A stretch of 64,000 nt of DNA from Streptomyces flavochromogenes (lineage in GTDB: Bacteria > Actinomycetota > Actinomycetes > Streptomycetales > Streptomycetaceae), in the NCBI RefSeq assembly GCF_000717595.1, contig NZ_JNZO01000014.1, positions 124,001-188,000 on the forward strand, in the 5' to 3' direction. Numbering within the stretch: position 1 is the stretch's first letter; each line of letters begins with the position of its first letter. The notes under the pieces are model-generated. The model worked only from the letters and a program-made list of their open reading frames with translations. It was not told where the DNA came from and did no database searches. Position numbers and translations under genes: made by a program. Of the stretch, positions 43,274 to 50,785 are shown in pieces.

Positions 43274-43313
43274 CGAGGGGGACACCGACGGACGGGCGTC
43301 GGCAGCCCCCTCG
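43274..43313. terminator. Two-part stem-loop between terpene synthase and P450
   Basis: CGAGGGGG (43274-43281) pairs with CCCCCTCG (43306-43313), and CCGACG (43285-43290) with CGTCGG (43297-43302), with 3-nt internal loops. It starts 5 bp after the terpene synthase stop and ends 9 bp before the convergent P450 stop, fitting a bidirectional terminator. Confidence 0.7.
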
Positions 43314-43322
43314 GCGTGCGGC

Positions 43323-44780
43323 CTACCTCAGCCGCAGCAGGCGCCTGAGCCGCGTCCGCCACGAAGGGCGGGGTTCGGGCCGGCGCTCCGGCTCGGGCGC
43401 GGGCTCCGGCTCGGCCGACTGCCACGGCGGTGCCGCCGGCGTCCCGACGCTCGGGGCCGGCGGGGCCGGCAGCGGGCTCGGGACGTCGAAGTCCTGGGGG
43501 GCGCGGGCGGCGAAGCTCACCGGCAGCGCCGTCAGGTGCCGGGCCCAGGTGGAGGAGCGCCAGGTGAGGTCCTCCTCGGGGATGGACAGGGCGATGTCGG
43601 GGAGCCGGGTGAGCAGGATGTCGATGCCGGTGTCGGCGATGATGCGGCCGATGTCCTGGCCGGGGCACTCGTGGGTGCCGGCGCTGAAGGACAGGTGCGC
43701 GCGGTTGTGGTGCACCGGCGTCGAGGGATCCGGGCGGATCGCCTCGTCGACGTTCCCGGCGGCGAGGCCGAGCAGGAGCATGTCTCCCGCCTTGATCTGC
43801 TGTCCCCCCAGGGTGGTGTCGCCGTTGGCCCAGCGGCCGGGGCACACCATCAGCGGGGGCTCGTCCCAGAGGACCTGCTCCACCGCTTCCGGCAGGGTCA
43901 TCTGGCCTCCGGCCAGCGACCCGCGGAACCGGGGGTCGGTGACCACCATGCGCAGAACGTTGGACATGAGGTTGGCGGTCGTCTCGTACCCGGCGAGGAG
44001 GATCAGGCGCAGGTGGTGCTGCACCTCCTCGTCCGACAGGTTCGCGGGGTGGGCCATCAGCGCGGACGCGATGTCCTGCCCCGGGCGGACCCGCTTGGCG
44101 TCGACGAGCTGCGCGAGGCTCTCCAGGACGTACGCGTTGCTGGCGAGCGAGGTCTCGGTGGCCTTGAAGAGGTCACGGGCGGCGTGGACGAGCCGGGGGC
44201 CCGCCTCGTCCGACATGCCGAGCAGGTGGGTCAGCGTGAGCATCGGGACGTGCTCGGTGAACTGGCCGACCAGTTCCGCCTCGCCGTCCTCGCAGAACGT
44301 GTCGATCACCTGGTGCGCGAAGCGGGTGATGTGGCGGCGGATGCCCCGGTGGTCGAACTGGCTGAGGCCGGCCGTGACCGCGCCCCGCAGGCGCTGGTGC
44401 TCCTCGCCGTCGGCGCAGACGCAGTCGGGGCGCCAGCCGATCATCGGCACCAGCGGCGAGGTGGCGGGGTCGATCTCGCCGCTGCGCCAGCCGTGCCAGA
44501 CGCGGGGGTCGCGGGAGAACTGGGTCGGACGGCTGGCCACGTCCCGGTTCTCGAGGTAGCCGAGGACGAGCCAGGCGCGTACGTCGCCGTCGAGCAGCAC
44601 GGGCGCCACCGGACCGTGCTTGGCGCGCAGTTCCTCGTACAGACCCATGGGGTCCGTCTCGGCGGCGCCGCCGTAGAGACGGGTCGCTCCACCGGGTCCG
44701 GTGGCGACGTGGGCCGGGCAGCCCGGCGGGGGGATCGCCCCGGGCAGCTCTGCGGTGTGTTCGGCGGGCGGGAGGGTCAT
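43323..44780 (-). CDS. Conservon cytochrome P450 (CvnE; CYP157-like, no ExxR)
   Basis: 485 residues, ATG at 44780 overlapping the CvnD stop (ATGA). The I-helix AGYETT (263-268) and heme-binding FSAGTHECPGQ (ligand Cys372) are typical. The K-helix is not: where ExxR is expected the sequence is EQVLW (301-305), so both the Glu and Arg are replaced. The CYP157 family of Streptomyces is known to lack ExxR in exactly this way, with EQSLW-type sequences. The C-terminal 60 residues are a Pro/Ala/Glu-rich tail ending in a strongly basic RTRLRRLLRLR. It is the last gene of the conservon. Its substrate is unknown; a signalling rather than metabolic role has been proposed for conservon P450s. Confidence 0.9.
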   Translation of the reverse strand: MTLPPAEHTAELPGAIPPPGCPAHVATGPGGATRLYGGAAETDPMGLYEELRAKHGPVAPVLLDGDVRAWLVLGYLENRDVASRPTQFSRDPRVWHGWRSGEIDPATSPLVPMIGWRPDCVCADGEEHQRLRGAVTAGLSQFDHRGIRRHITRFAHQVIDTFCEDGEAELVGQFTEHVPMLTLTHLLGMSDEAGPRLVHAARDLFKATETSLASNAYVLESLAQLVDAKRVRPGQDIASALMAHPANLSDEEVQHHLRLILLAGYETTANLMSNVLRMVVTDPRFRGSLAGGQMTLPEAVEQVLWDEPPLMVCPGRWANGDTTLGGQQIKAGDMLLLGLAAGNVDEAIRPDPSTPVHHNRAHLSFSAGTHECPGQDIGRIIADTGIDILLTRLPDIALSIPEEDLTWRSSTWARHLTALPVSFAARAPQDFDVPSPLPAPPAPSVGTPAAPPWQSAEPEPAPEPERRPEPRPSWRTRLRRLLRLR

Positions 44781-45400
44781 ACGGTCTCCTGGGCGGCGGC
44801 GAGGGTGCGCAGGTAGACCATCAGCGACAGCAGGGCGTCACGGCAGGACGCCCGGTCACGTGCGTCACAGGTGACTATGGGCACGGATTCGCTGAGGGCC
44901 AGGGCAGCGCGCAGGTCTTCTACGGGGTGGTGCGGAGCCTCGGGGAACGTGTTGACGGCCACGACGAACGGGACACGGCGGTCCTCGAGGCGGGTGATGA
45001 CTTCGAAACAGACTTCGATCCGGCGGGTGTCGACGAGGACGACGGCACCGAGCGCGCCTTCGAAGATGCCGTTCCACAGGAACCAGAAGCGTTCCTGTCC
45101 CGGCGTCCCGAACAGGTAGAGGATCAGCTCCTGGTTGATGCTGATCCGTCCGAAGTCCATGGCGACGGTCGTGGTGTTCTTGCCGTGGGCGCCGGGGTTG
45201 TGGTCGATGCCCACGCCCGCCTGCGTCATGGTCTCTTCGGTGGTCAGGGGCGGGATCTCGCTGACCGCGCCGACCATGGTCGTCTTGCCGACCCCGAAGC
45301 CTCCGACGATCACGACCTTGACGCCCCTGGCGCTGTGGGGCAGCGGCATGTCCGTGCCGCGTGGGCCGGCATCGCGTACGTCAGAGCTTGCGTAGTCCAT
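44777..45400 (-). CDS. Conservon GTP/ATP-binding protein (CvnD)
   Basis: 207 residues, start at 45400 overlapping the end of cvnC by 20 bp; an ATG at 45349 is the alternative. P-loop GGFGVGKTTMVG near residue 33, switch-like TTVAMDFGRI, DTAGQ equivalent LFGTPGQERF, and VAVNTFP in place of NKxD. These are the traits of the Ras/MglA-like small GTPases of Streptomyces conservons. It interacts with the CvnA-C proteins at the membrane in a G-protein-like system controlling development and secondary metabolism. All family motifs are present, so it is expected to be active. Confidence 0.92.
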   Translation of the reverse strand: MDYASSDVRDAGPRGTDMPLPHSARGVKVVIVGGFGVGKTTMVGAVSEIPPLTTEETMTQAGVGIDHNPGAHGKNTTTVAMDFGRISINQELILYLFGTPGQERFWFLWNGIFEGALGAVVLVDTRRIEVCFEVITRLEDRRVPFVVAVNTFPEAPHHPVEDLRAALALSESVPIVTCDARDRASCRDALLSLMVYLRTLAAAQETV

Positions 45401-45737
45401 GGATCACCGCCTCCAGCAGGCCGCGTTCGGGAAATGCCGCGACGGGCACGGGTGCGATGGCCTCGACCCGTTCGTCCTCGACGAGTTGGGAGAGCAGCGT
45501 GGTGACGACGCTGAACGGAAGGCTGAGGTACGCCGACACCTCGGCCACCGAGAGCGGGTAGGCGCACATCGTGAGGATGGCCGCCTGCTCGGGCTGCATC
45601 GCGGCGTCGGGCTCGGAGCGCGTCGCGATGAGGGTGACCAGGTTGAAGGTGTTCGCCGCGGACCCCGTGCCCCCGGTAATGACGTAGAGCGGAACAGGAT
45701 CGTTTTCATTCCAGGGGTCCTGGTTCTCCGATGTCAC
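45381..45737 (-). CDS. DUF742 conservon protein (CvnC)
   Basis: 118 residues, ATG at 45737 overlapping the cvnB stop (ATGA). The DUF742 domain fills it: PLYVITGGTGSA at the N-terminus, then the Leu-rich helix ATRSEPDAAMQPEQAAILTM and the winged-helix-like PLSVAEVSAYLSLPFSVVTTLLSQLVED, ending FPERGLLEAVIHGLRKL. The winged helix is thought to serve in protein contact or DNA binding rather than catalysis. It is the third gene of the conservon and bridges the roadblock protein and the GTPase. Confidence 0.92.
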   Translation of the reverse strand: MTSENQDPWNENDPVPLYVITGGTGSAANTFNLVTLIATRSEPDAAMQPEQAAILTMCAYPLSVAEVSAYLSLPFSVVTTLLSQLVEDERVEAIAPVPVAAFPERGLLEAVIHGLRKL

Positions 45738-46141
45738 ATCGCCTGCCCGACGTCCTCACGAGGAGGGCTGGTCATGTGCTGCCCGATCCGAACCACCAGC
45801 GTCCGCATGCGGTCGCCCAGCAGACCGGCGTCCACCTGGTCGTCGGCGAGCACCGCGAGGTAGGCGCCGGGGCCGGCCGCCATCAGGGAGAAGTAACCGC
45901 CGTCGGCCTCGATACCGACCATCCGCGTCGAGCCGTCCCCCTCGGGGAACCGCTGGGCGATGGCCCTCGCGAGGCTCTGGATGCCGGAGCAGGCCGCGGC
46001 GATCGCGTCGGCCGTGTCGGGCTCCGTGTTCGACTGCCCGATGCACAGGCCGTCCGCCGACAGCACGACGACGTGTCGTACGTACGGGACGCCGCCCACG
46101 AGCTCCTTGAGCATCCAGTCCATGTTCGGCAGTGGCAGCAT
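45734..46141 (-). CDS. Roadblock/LC7-domain conservon protein (CvnB)
   Basis: 135 residues from the ATG at 46141, chosen because GAGGT lies 8 bp upstream; an in-frame ATG at 46156 would overlap cvnA. The roadblock/LC7 fold is evident: DWMLKELVGGVPYVRHVVVLSADGLCIG, GYFSLMAAGPGAYLAVLADDQVDAGLLG, then a helical C-terminus. Roadblock proteins act as GTPase partners; in conservons CvnB works with CvnD. Only one base separates its start from the cvnA stop. Confidence 0.92.
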   Translation of the reverse strand: MLPLPNMDWMLKELVGGVPYVRHVVVLSADGLCIGQSNTEPDTADAIAAACSGIQSLARAIAQRFPEGDGSTRMVGIEADGGYFSLMAAGPGAYLAVLADDQVDAGLLGDRMRTLVVRIGQHMTSPPREDVGQAM

Positions 46142-46142
46142 G

Positions 46143-47639
46143 TTACTCGACCTCATCTGAAGGATCGCTGTGTGAAGGGGAAGGTTCGGCGGCCGCGCGC
46201 TTGTCGCCGTTGAAGGCCTCCCACATCAGACCCGGCTGACGGGTCGTGCCGGAGGATCCCCGGGGGGCGGCCGGAGCGGGGGGCGTGGGGCCCACCTGGA
46301 CGATCGGCGTCTGGACGGGTGTCTCGCGTCGCCGCTGCGGGAGTCCGTTGACGGTCTTCCCGACCTCCACGGATTCCTGCGGGGCGTCGCCCGGGGGCGT
46401 CGGCCTGGGCAGGATCGGGCCTCCCGTGCGCCGTCGGGCGGGCGGCTGCGGATACCGCACGGCGGACTGCGGCACCGTGGTGATCAGATTCCTGGGAACC
46501 AGCACCACGGCCCGTACGCCTCCGTAGGCGGAGGTCCGCAGGTCGACCTCGCAGCCGTGCTCACGTGCCAGCCGGCTGACGACCGGCAGACCGAGCTGCG
46601 TCACCTCGCCGAGCCCGGCCAGGTGGATGCCCGAGGCCGACTGCGCCATGATGCGCTCGACGCGCCGGCGGACCTCTTCGGTGAGTCCGACTCCGCGGTC
46701 CTCGATCTCGATGGCGATGCCGGAGGGCACCTCGCTCGCGGACACCTCCACCGGGGTGTGCGGCGGCGAGAACGTGGTGGCGTTGTCGAGCAGTTCGGCG
46801 AGGAGGTGCATGAGCGGCTCGGCTCCCGGGCCGACGACGGCCACGGCGGTCACCGACTGCAGCTTCACCCGGGGGAAGTCGACGATGCGCGACATGGCTC
46901 CCCGCAGCACGTCGTAGAGCGGGATCGCCTTCGACCACTGCCGTCCGGGCCGCGCGTCACCGAGGACGGCGATGCTGGCCGCGAGGCGGCCGATCAGGGC
47001 GGTGCGGTGGTCGACGCCCTGGAGGCCGCGGGAGACCACGAGATCCGTGCCGTGGAGGATCTGCATCGCGTGCAGGTCCTTGGCGAGCTGGTGCACGATC
47101 GCCTGGACGCGGCGTGCGACGGCGACGAGTGCCCGCTGGGAGGCGTCCCTGGTGTACTCCTCGGCCTCCACCGCTTCCAGGAGCGTCTGCAGAGCCCCGC
47201 GGACCGCTTCGGTGAACTCCTCGTCGAGGTGCTCGCCGAAGTTGACGGACCGCAGGATCTCCGAGGCGGGATCGCCCTTCTTCATCCGGGCGACCGCGGC
47301 CGGGAGCAGCTCCTCGGCGAGCCAGACGGTGGTGGCGCGCTGATCGGCCAGCCGTCCGAGCAGCGCGGACTCGCGTTGCGCGTAGTACTCCTGCGCGTCG
47401 GCGATCGCCTGCTCGTCGCGCATCACCGCCCGCGCCCGCAGTCGGCGCGCGGTCACGGCGGACGTGGCGGCCGTCAGCGCGACCGCGGCGAGACCGCACC
47501 AGGCGACCGGTGTCCGTATCTGTGCAGAGGAGAAGAGAAGCGCTATGGCAAAGGCTCCGGCCAGAACTCCGGGGGGGAGGAGCCAAACGCGATCGACCGC
47601 GGGTGGCCGGGCTCTGGAAATTGAACCTGCACGAACCAT
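46143..47639 (-). CDS. Conservon sensor-kinase-like membrane protein (CvnA)
   Basis: 498 residues from the ATG at 47639 (an in-frame TTG precedes it). Two hydrophobic segments (about 18-36 and 42-60) precede a cytosolic helical region (about 70-260), then a GHKL-type ATPase (about 265-375) with LLDNATTFSPPHTPVEVS (N box), IEIEDRGVGLTEE (G1 box) and GLGLPVV-like GEVTQLGLPVVSRL (G2 box). No phospho-accepting His box is obvious. The last 110 residues are Pro/Arg-rich and disordered. CvnA proteins are membrane sensors that scaffold CvnB-D. It is the first gene of the conservon, with the 541-bp upstream gap carrying its promoter. Confidence 0.9.
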   Translation of the reverse strand: MVRAGSISRARPPAVDRVWLLPPGVLAGAFAIALLFSSAQIRTPVAWCGLAAVALTAATSAVTARRLRARAVMRDEQAIADAQEYYAQRESALLGRLADQRATTVWLAEELLPAAVARMKKGDPASEILRSVNFGEHLDEEFTEAVRGALQTLLEAVEAEEYTRDASQRALVAVARRVQAIVHQLAKDLHAMQILHGTDLVVSRGLQGVDHRTALIGRLAASIAVLGDARPGRQWSKAIPLYDVLRGAMSRIVDFPRVKLQSVTAVAVVGPGAEPLMHLLAELLDNATTFSPPHTPVEVSASEVPSGIAIEIEDRGVGLTEEVRRRVERIMAQSASGIHLAGLGEVTQLGLPVVSRLAREHGCEVDLRTSAYGGVRAVVLVPRNLITTVPQSAVRYPQPPARRRTGGPILPRPTPPGDAPQESVEVGKTVNGLPQRRRETPVQTPIVQVGPTPPAPAAPRGSSGTTRQPGLMWEAFNGDKRAAAEPSPSHSDPSDEVE

Positions 47640-48180
47640 CAAGGGGTCCCTAATCAGTCTGGAATGAACGGACTGAGGTGATGCGGTGCACCGACTGGAA
47701 CGAATCGGGCCTCTTTCGGGCGAGTGCCGCGTTCCGTCCGTGCGGCACCACAGCGTTCATGACTCGCTGTGACCGCAGCGCAACACACGGGGGAGCATAG
47801 TCAGTTCGGGTTCGCCATGTGACCGTGCTGGAAGGGCTGCCTCCAGTGGTCACTCTCGACCCATAAAGCGACTAATCACTGCACGGAAAATGCAATGAAC
47901 CGATCACACCGTGGCGTCCATTCATCAGATTTCGCGGCCCCCGAACAGACGACCGCCCCGCGAGGGGCCACCCCACCGGAACCACGGAACCCTTCCGGGC
48001 GCCACCGCCACCTCCTCGCGTGTGAGGTGCGTCACGCCTTAAAAGTCCTTTAAGGAACAAGGTCGAGAACCTCCCGATTTCTTACGCATTGACGCCAGTT
48101 GACGCCTCCTTTGAACGACGGTCAAGATCTCCACGACCTCGCCACACATCACTCGGCTTCACCACATCTGGAGCAACTCG
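47640..48180. other. 541-bp non-coding divergent region
   Basis: No gene is supported. It is unusually AT-rich for this DNA. A perfect inverted repeat CCTTAAA (48037-48043) / TTTAAGG (48049-48055) with a 5-bp spacer lies 125 bp before the rightward gene. A second imperfect hairpin (GTGACC ... GGTCAC, with inner CTGGA/TCCAG) is near 47819-47853. Promoters for the conservon (leftward) and the peptidoglycan-binding gene (rightward) should be here. Confidence 0.5.
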
Positions 48181-49029
48181 ATGCGCAACAGGGCTGCCCT
48201 GACCACAGCAGTCACTCCCGTCGCCCGGGAGTCAGCGCGCCCGGAGCACCCGTTCGATCGCGTCTTCGGGAAGGTCGCCCAGCCCGGCCGCAGCGGTGCG
48301 GGAGTTCGTGGACAGGACGTCGAACTCTTCGACGCCACAATGCGGCTGCCGAAGGTCCCGGCCCATGCCGCGACGCCCTCCCCCAGGTCGCGCCGGTCCC
48401 GGACCGCTCCCACGGCGACCCACGAGTGGCGGTCCATGTCGCTCCCCCTGATGGTCGCGGGCGCGCTCTCCGCGGGGCTCGCCGGTGCGCTGACGGTCTG
48501 GCTCTCCACCGACCCCGAGCCCGCGCCCCGCTCGCTCCCGTCCCTGTCGCTCCCGCTCCCCGGACTCGCGACGGCCGCGACCCCGTCCGCGACCCCCTCG
48601 GCCGACACACTCGCCCCGGCCCGCACGCGCCCGTCAGCCGAGCAGAGCGCTCGTGTCCGCGCCGCGCGGGCGACCCCTCCCCCGGCCCCCATCTCACCCA
48701 CGCCCTCGACGCCCCCCTCACGCATCCCCGCGGCGACGCCCTCCGCCGTCCCCTCCACGACGCCTCCGCCGCCGCCTTCCTCGCACCGCCCCCATCAGCC
48801 CTCACGGCCCACGTCGCGCGACCTCGCCCTGGGCAGCACCGGTCCCGAGGTCGCCGATCTCCAGCGGCGGCTCCAGCAGCTCTACCTCTATCTCGGTTCG
48901 GCCGACGGGGTGTTCACCGAGTCCGTGGGTGAGGCCCTGAGCCGCTTCCAGGTCGCCCGGAACATCCCGGAGGAGCCGGGCGTCTACGGCCCCCTCACCC
49001 GCGCCGCCCTCCGGGCCGAGACCGACTGA
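48181..49029 (+). CDS. Membrane-anchored peptidoglycan-binding protein
   Basis: 282 residues, ATG at 48181 with GGAG upstream. A cytosolic N-terminus of about 85 residues precedes one membrane segment (about 87-110, LPLMVAGALSAGLAGALTVWL). An extended Pro/Ser/Thr/Ala stalk (about 112-215) leads to a C-terminal PG_binding_1 domain (about 217-280: LGSTGPEVADLQRRLQQLYLYLG, FTESVGEALSRFQVARNIPEEPGVYGPLTRAAL). The fold binds peptidoglycan, so the protein likely links membrane and wall. No catalytic domain is present. It lies 55 bp before a wall-anchored surface protein, in the same direction, so they may be co-transcribed. Confidence 0.85.
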   Translation: MRNRAALTTAVTPVARESARPEHPFDRVFGKVAQPGRSGAGVRGQDVELFDATMRLPKVPAHAATPSPRSRRSRTAPTATHEWRSMSLPLMVAGALSAGLAGALTVWLSTDPEPAPRSLPSLSLPLPGLATAATPSATPSADTLAPARTRPSAEQSARVRAARATPPPAPISPTPSTPPSRIPAATPSAVPSTTPPPPPSSHRPHQPSRPTSRDLALGSTGPEVADLQRRLQQLYLYLGSADGVFTESVGEALSRFQVARNIPEEPGVYGPLTRAALRAETD

Positions 49030-49084
49030 GTCCAGGCGATCCACCTCCCCCCACCCTTCGCAGAACCCAGAAAAGGACCAGCAC

Positions 49085-50518
49085 ATGAGCACCACCGGAA
49101 GAACGGGCCTTCGGCTGAGCAGCGCCGTGGCACTCGGCGTCGTCCTCGGCATCACCGCCGCGGGCCCCGCCCTCGCCACACCCCTCGCCCCTGCCGCCAC
49201 CCCCGCCCCGGGGAGCGCCCGCACCTGCCCGGCTCCCGGCGAGGAACCCGGTATCGGTCACGAACCGCGGTTCACCGACACCAACGTGGCCCTGTTCGCC
49301 GGCGGCGACTACACCGCCGACGGCACGTCCGCCGAGGCCGAGGGCCTGCTGGTCGTCGGCGGGAACGCCACCTTCGCCAAGACGTCCGGCGGCGTGTTCA
49401 ACGTCGGCCGCGCCGGTGCGGGTTCCGGCATCGTGCCGCCGCCCGGGTCGGTCATGCTCGCCGTGGGCGGGGACCTGGCGATAGCCGGTGGGACGACGGT
49501 CGACGTCGGCCACGGCCTCACCTCCGCCTCCGGTCACGGCGGCGCCGTCCGTGTCGGCGGTGCCATCGACGAGAAGGGCCGGCTGGAGACGAACGGCGGG
49601 AGCCGCGCGGCGGGTCTGGGTGCGCGCGGCGCCCTCACGCCGTACGACACGTTCGCCGGCACCGTACGGGACGAGTCGGTGTCCCTCGGGTCGCTGAAGC
49701 CCACGGGCACGAGCGTGCGCCGGGGCGACACCGTCACCTTCGAGGGCGGCGCGGCGGGCACCGCCGGCCCGCAGGTGTTCGAGATCTCCGCCAAGGAGCT
49801 GGACGGCGCCTCGTCCTTCGACTTCCGGTCGATCCCCGGTCGGTCCGCCGTCGTGGTGAACGTGACGGGACGTCAGGCGGTGGGCATCTCCCCGCTGTCC
49901 GTCGGCTTCAACGGCGACCGCGTCGACGCGTACGGCTCCGCGCACTTCGGCGAGGCAGCCTCGCGGATCCTCTACAACTTCGAGGCGTCCCCTTCGCTCA
50001 CGCTCGGCGGCGGAGGGAACTTCATGGGGTCGATCCTCGCTCCCGAGGCATCCGCGGACCTGACGGCCAGCACGAACGGCCGCGTCTACGTCGGCGGCGA
50101 CCTGCGCACCCACGGCACGGGGAACGAGACCCACAACTACCCGTGGACCGGTTCCTCGACGTTCACCTGCAAGCCCACGCCCGAGGGCCCGAGCGCCACC
50201 CCCACACCGACCAGCTCCGACACGACGTCCACCCCCTCGTCGCCGGCCCCCACCACCTCACAGCCCGCGACGGAGACCCCGGCGGCCCCGGAGACGACGG
50301 CACCCGAGGGCTCGGCGCCTCCCACCGAGAGCAGCTCCGCACCGGCCGCGCCCGGTACGACGCCGCCCTCGCCGTCCGTCACCGAGCCCGGCGAAAGCTC
50401 CCTCGCGACCACGGGCGCGCAGCTCACGCCGTACGCCGTCGCCGCAGCGGCCCTCGGCGCGGCCGGTGCCGCGATCCTCGTGTTCGCCCGTCGCCGCCGC
50501 GCGGGCGCCCGGCACTGA
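49085..50518 (+). CDS. Sortase-anchored choice-of-anchor A surface protein
   Basis: 477 residues, ATG at 49085 with AAGGA upstream. A signal peptide (about 1-32, ending ALATP) is followed by a beta-rich choice-of-anchor A domain (about 60-350: NVALFAGGDYTADGTSAEAEGLLVVGGNATF, NFEASPSLTLGGGGNFMGSILAPEA, with VYVGGDL). Then comes an 80-residue Thr/Ser/Pro-rich wall-spanning stalk and a C-terminal sorting signal: LATTG (about 442-446), a hydrophobic segment, and RRRRAGARH. LAxTG is the motif used by class E sortases of actinobacteria. Only one Cys pair (CP, CK) is seen. Function on the surface is unknown; the strong stem-loop follows it. Confidence 0.88.
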   Translation: MSTTGRTGLRLSSAVALGVVLGITAAGPALATPLAPAATPAPGSARTCPAPGEEPGIGHEPRFTDTNVALFAGGDYTADGTSAEAEGLLVVGGNATFAKTSGGVFNVGRAGAGSGIVPPPGSVMLAVGGDLAIAGGTTVDVGHGLTSASGHGGAVRVGGAIDEKGRLETNGGSRAAGLGARGALTPYDTFAGTVRDESVSLGSLKPTGTSVRRGDTVTFEGGAAGTAGPQVFEISAKELDGASSFDFRSIPGRSAVVVNVTGRQAVGISPLSVGFNGDRVDAYGSAHFGEAASRILYNFEASPSLTLGGGGNFMGSILAPEASADLTASTNGRVYVGGDLRTHGTGNETHNYPWTGSSTFTCKPTPEGPSATPTPTSSDTTSTPSSPAPTTSQPATETPAAPETTAPEGSAPPTESSSAPAAPGTTPPSPSVTEPGESSLATTGAQLTPYAVAAAALGAAGAAILVFARRRRAGARH

Positions 50519-50571
50519 CCCGGTGATCCGACGCCACGCCCGACCACGGGCGTGGCCACGAACGCACACTC

Positions 50572-50624
50572 CACAGAGCCGCCCTCCGGCCGGGACCTCG
50601 TCCCGGCCGGAGGGCGGCTCTGTG
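50572..50624 (+). terminator. 24-bp perfect stem-loop after the surface-protein gene
   Basis: CACAGAGCCGCCCTCCGGCC continues to 50595 and is exactly complementary to 50601-50624, with a 5-nt loop (CCTCG). This is a strong intrinsic terminator 53 bp after the stop, insulating the downstream sulfur operon. Confidence 0.85.
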
Positions 50625-50664
50625 CCGTTTCGCCCCCCTCGGCTCCTCCATCCCACCCCGACGC

Positions 50665-50735
50665 ATACCTAGGGGGGTATTTGACTTGCCACGACGAGCC
50701 CCTTTACGGTCGAGAGCACATACCCAGGGGGGTAT
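50665..50735 (+). promoter_or_regulatory. Promoter flanked by two CsoR/CstR-like operators
   Basis: Operators ATACCTAGGGGGGTAT (50665-50680) and ATACCCAGGGGGGTAT (50720-50735) share the inverted-repeat form ATACC(C/T)...GGGTAT. Between them, TTGACT (50681-50686) and TACGGT (50705-50710), 18 bp apart, make a good promoter. The first operator abuts the -35, the second covers the start point, so bound repressor would block transcription. The motif is that of the CsoR/CstR family, which sense Cu(I) or persulfide; sulfur genes downstream favour a persulfide sensor. Confidence 0.7.
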
Positions 50736-50785
50736 CGAGAACCAAGGGGTACCCCGGTGTGTGCCTACCGCATGAAAGGACTGCC

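Noticed and set aside
47872..48060. 62-codon minus-strand frame in the conservon upstream region
   Set aside because: It has no ribosome site, ends in the AT-rich regulatory region, and its sequence is basic and low-complexity.
48099..48932. 277-codon plus-strand frame overlapping the peptidoglycan-binding gene
   Set aside because: It is a Pro/Arg/His-rich shadow; the PG_binding_1 and membrane segments are in the other frame.
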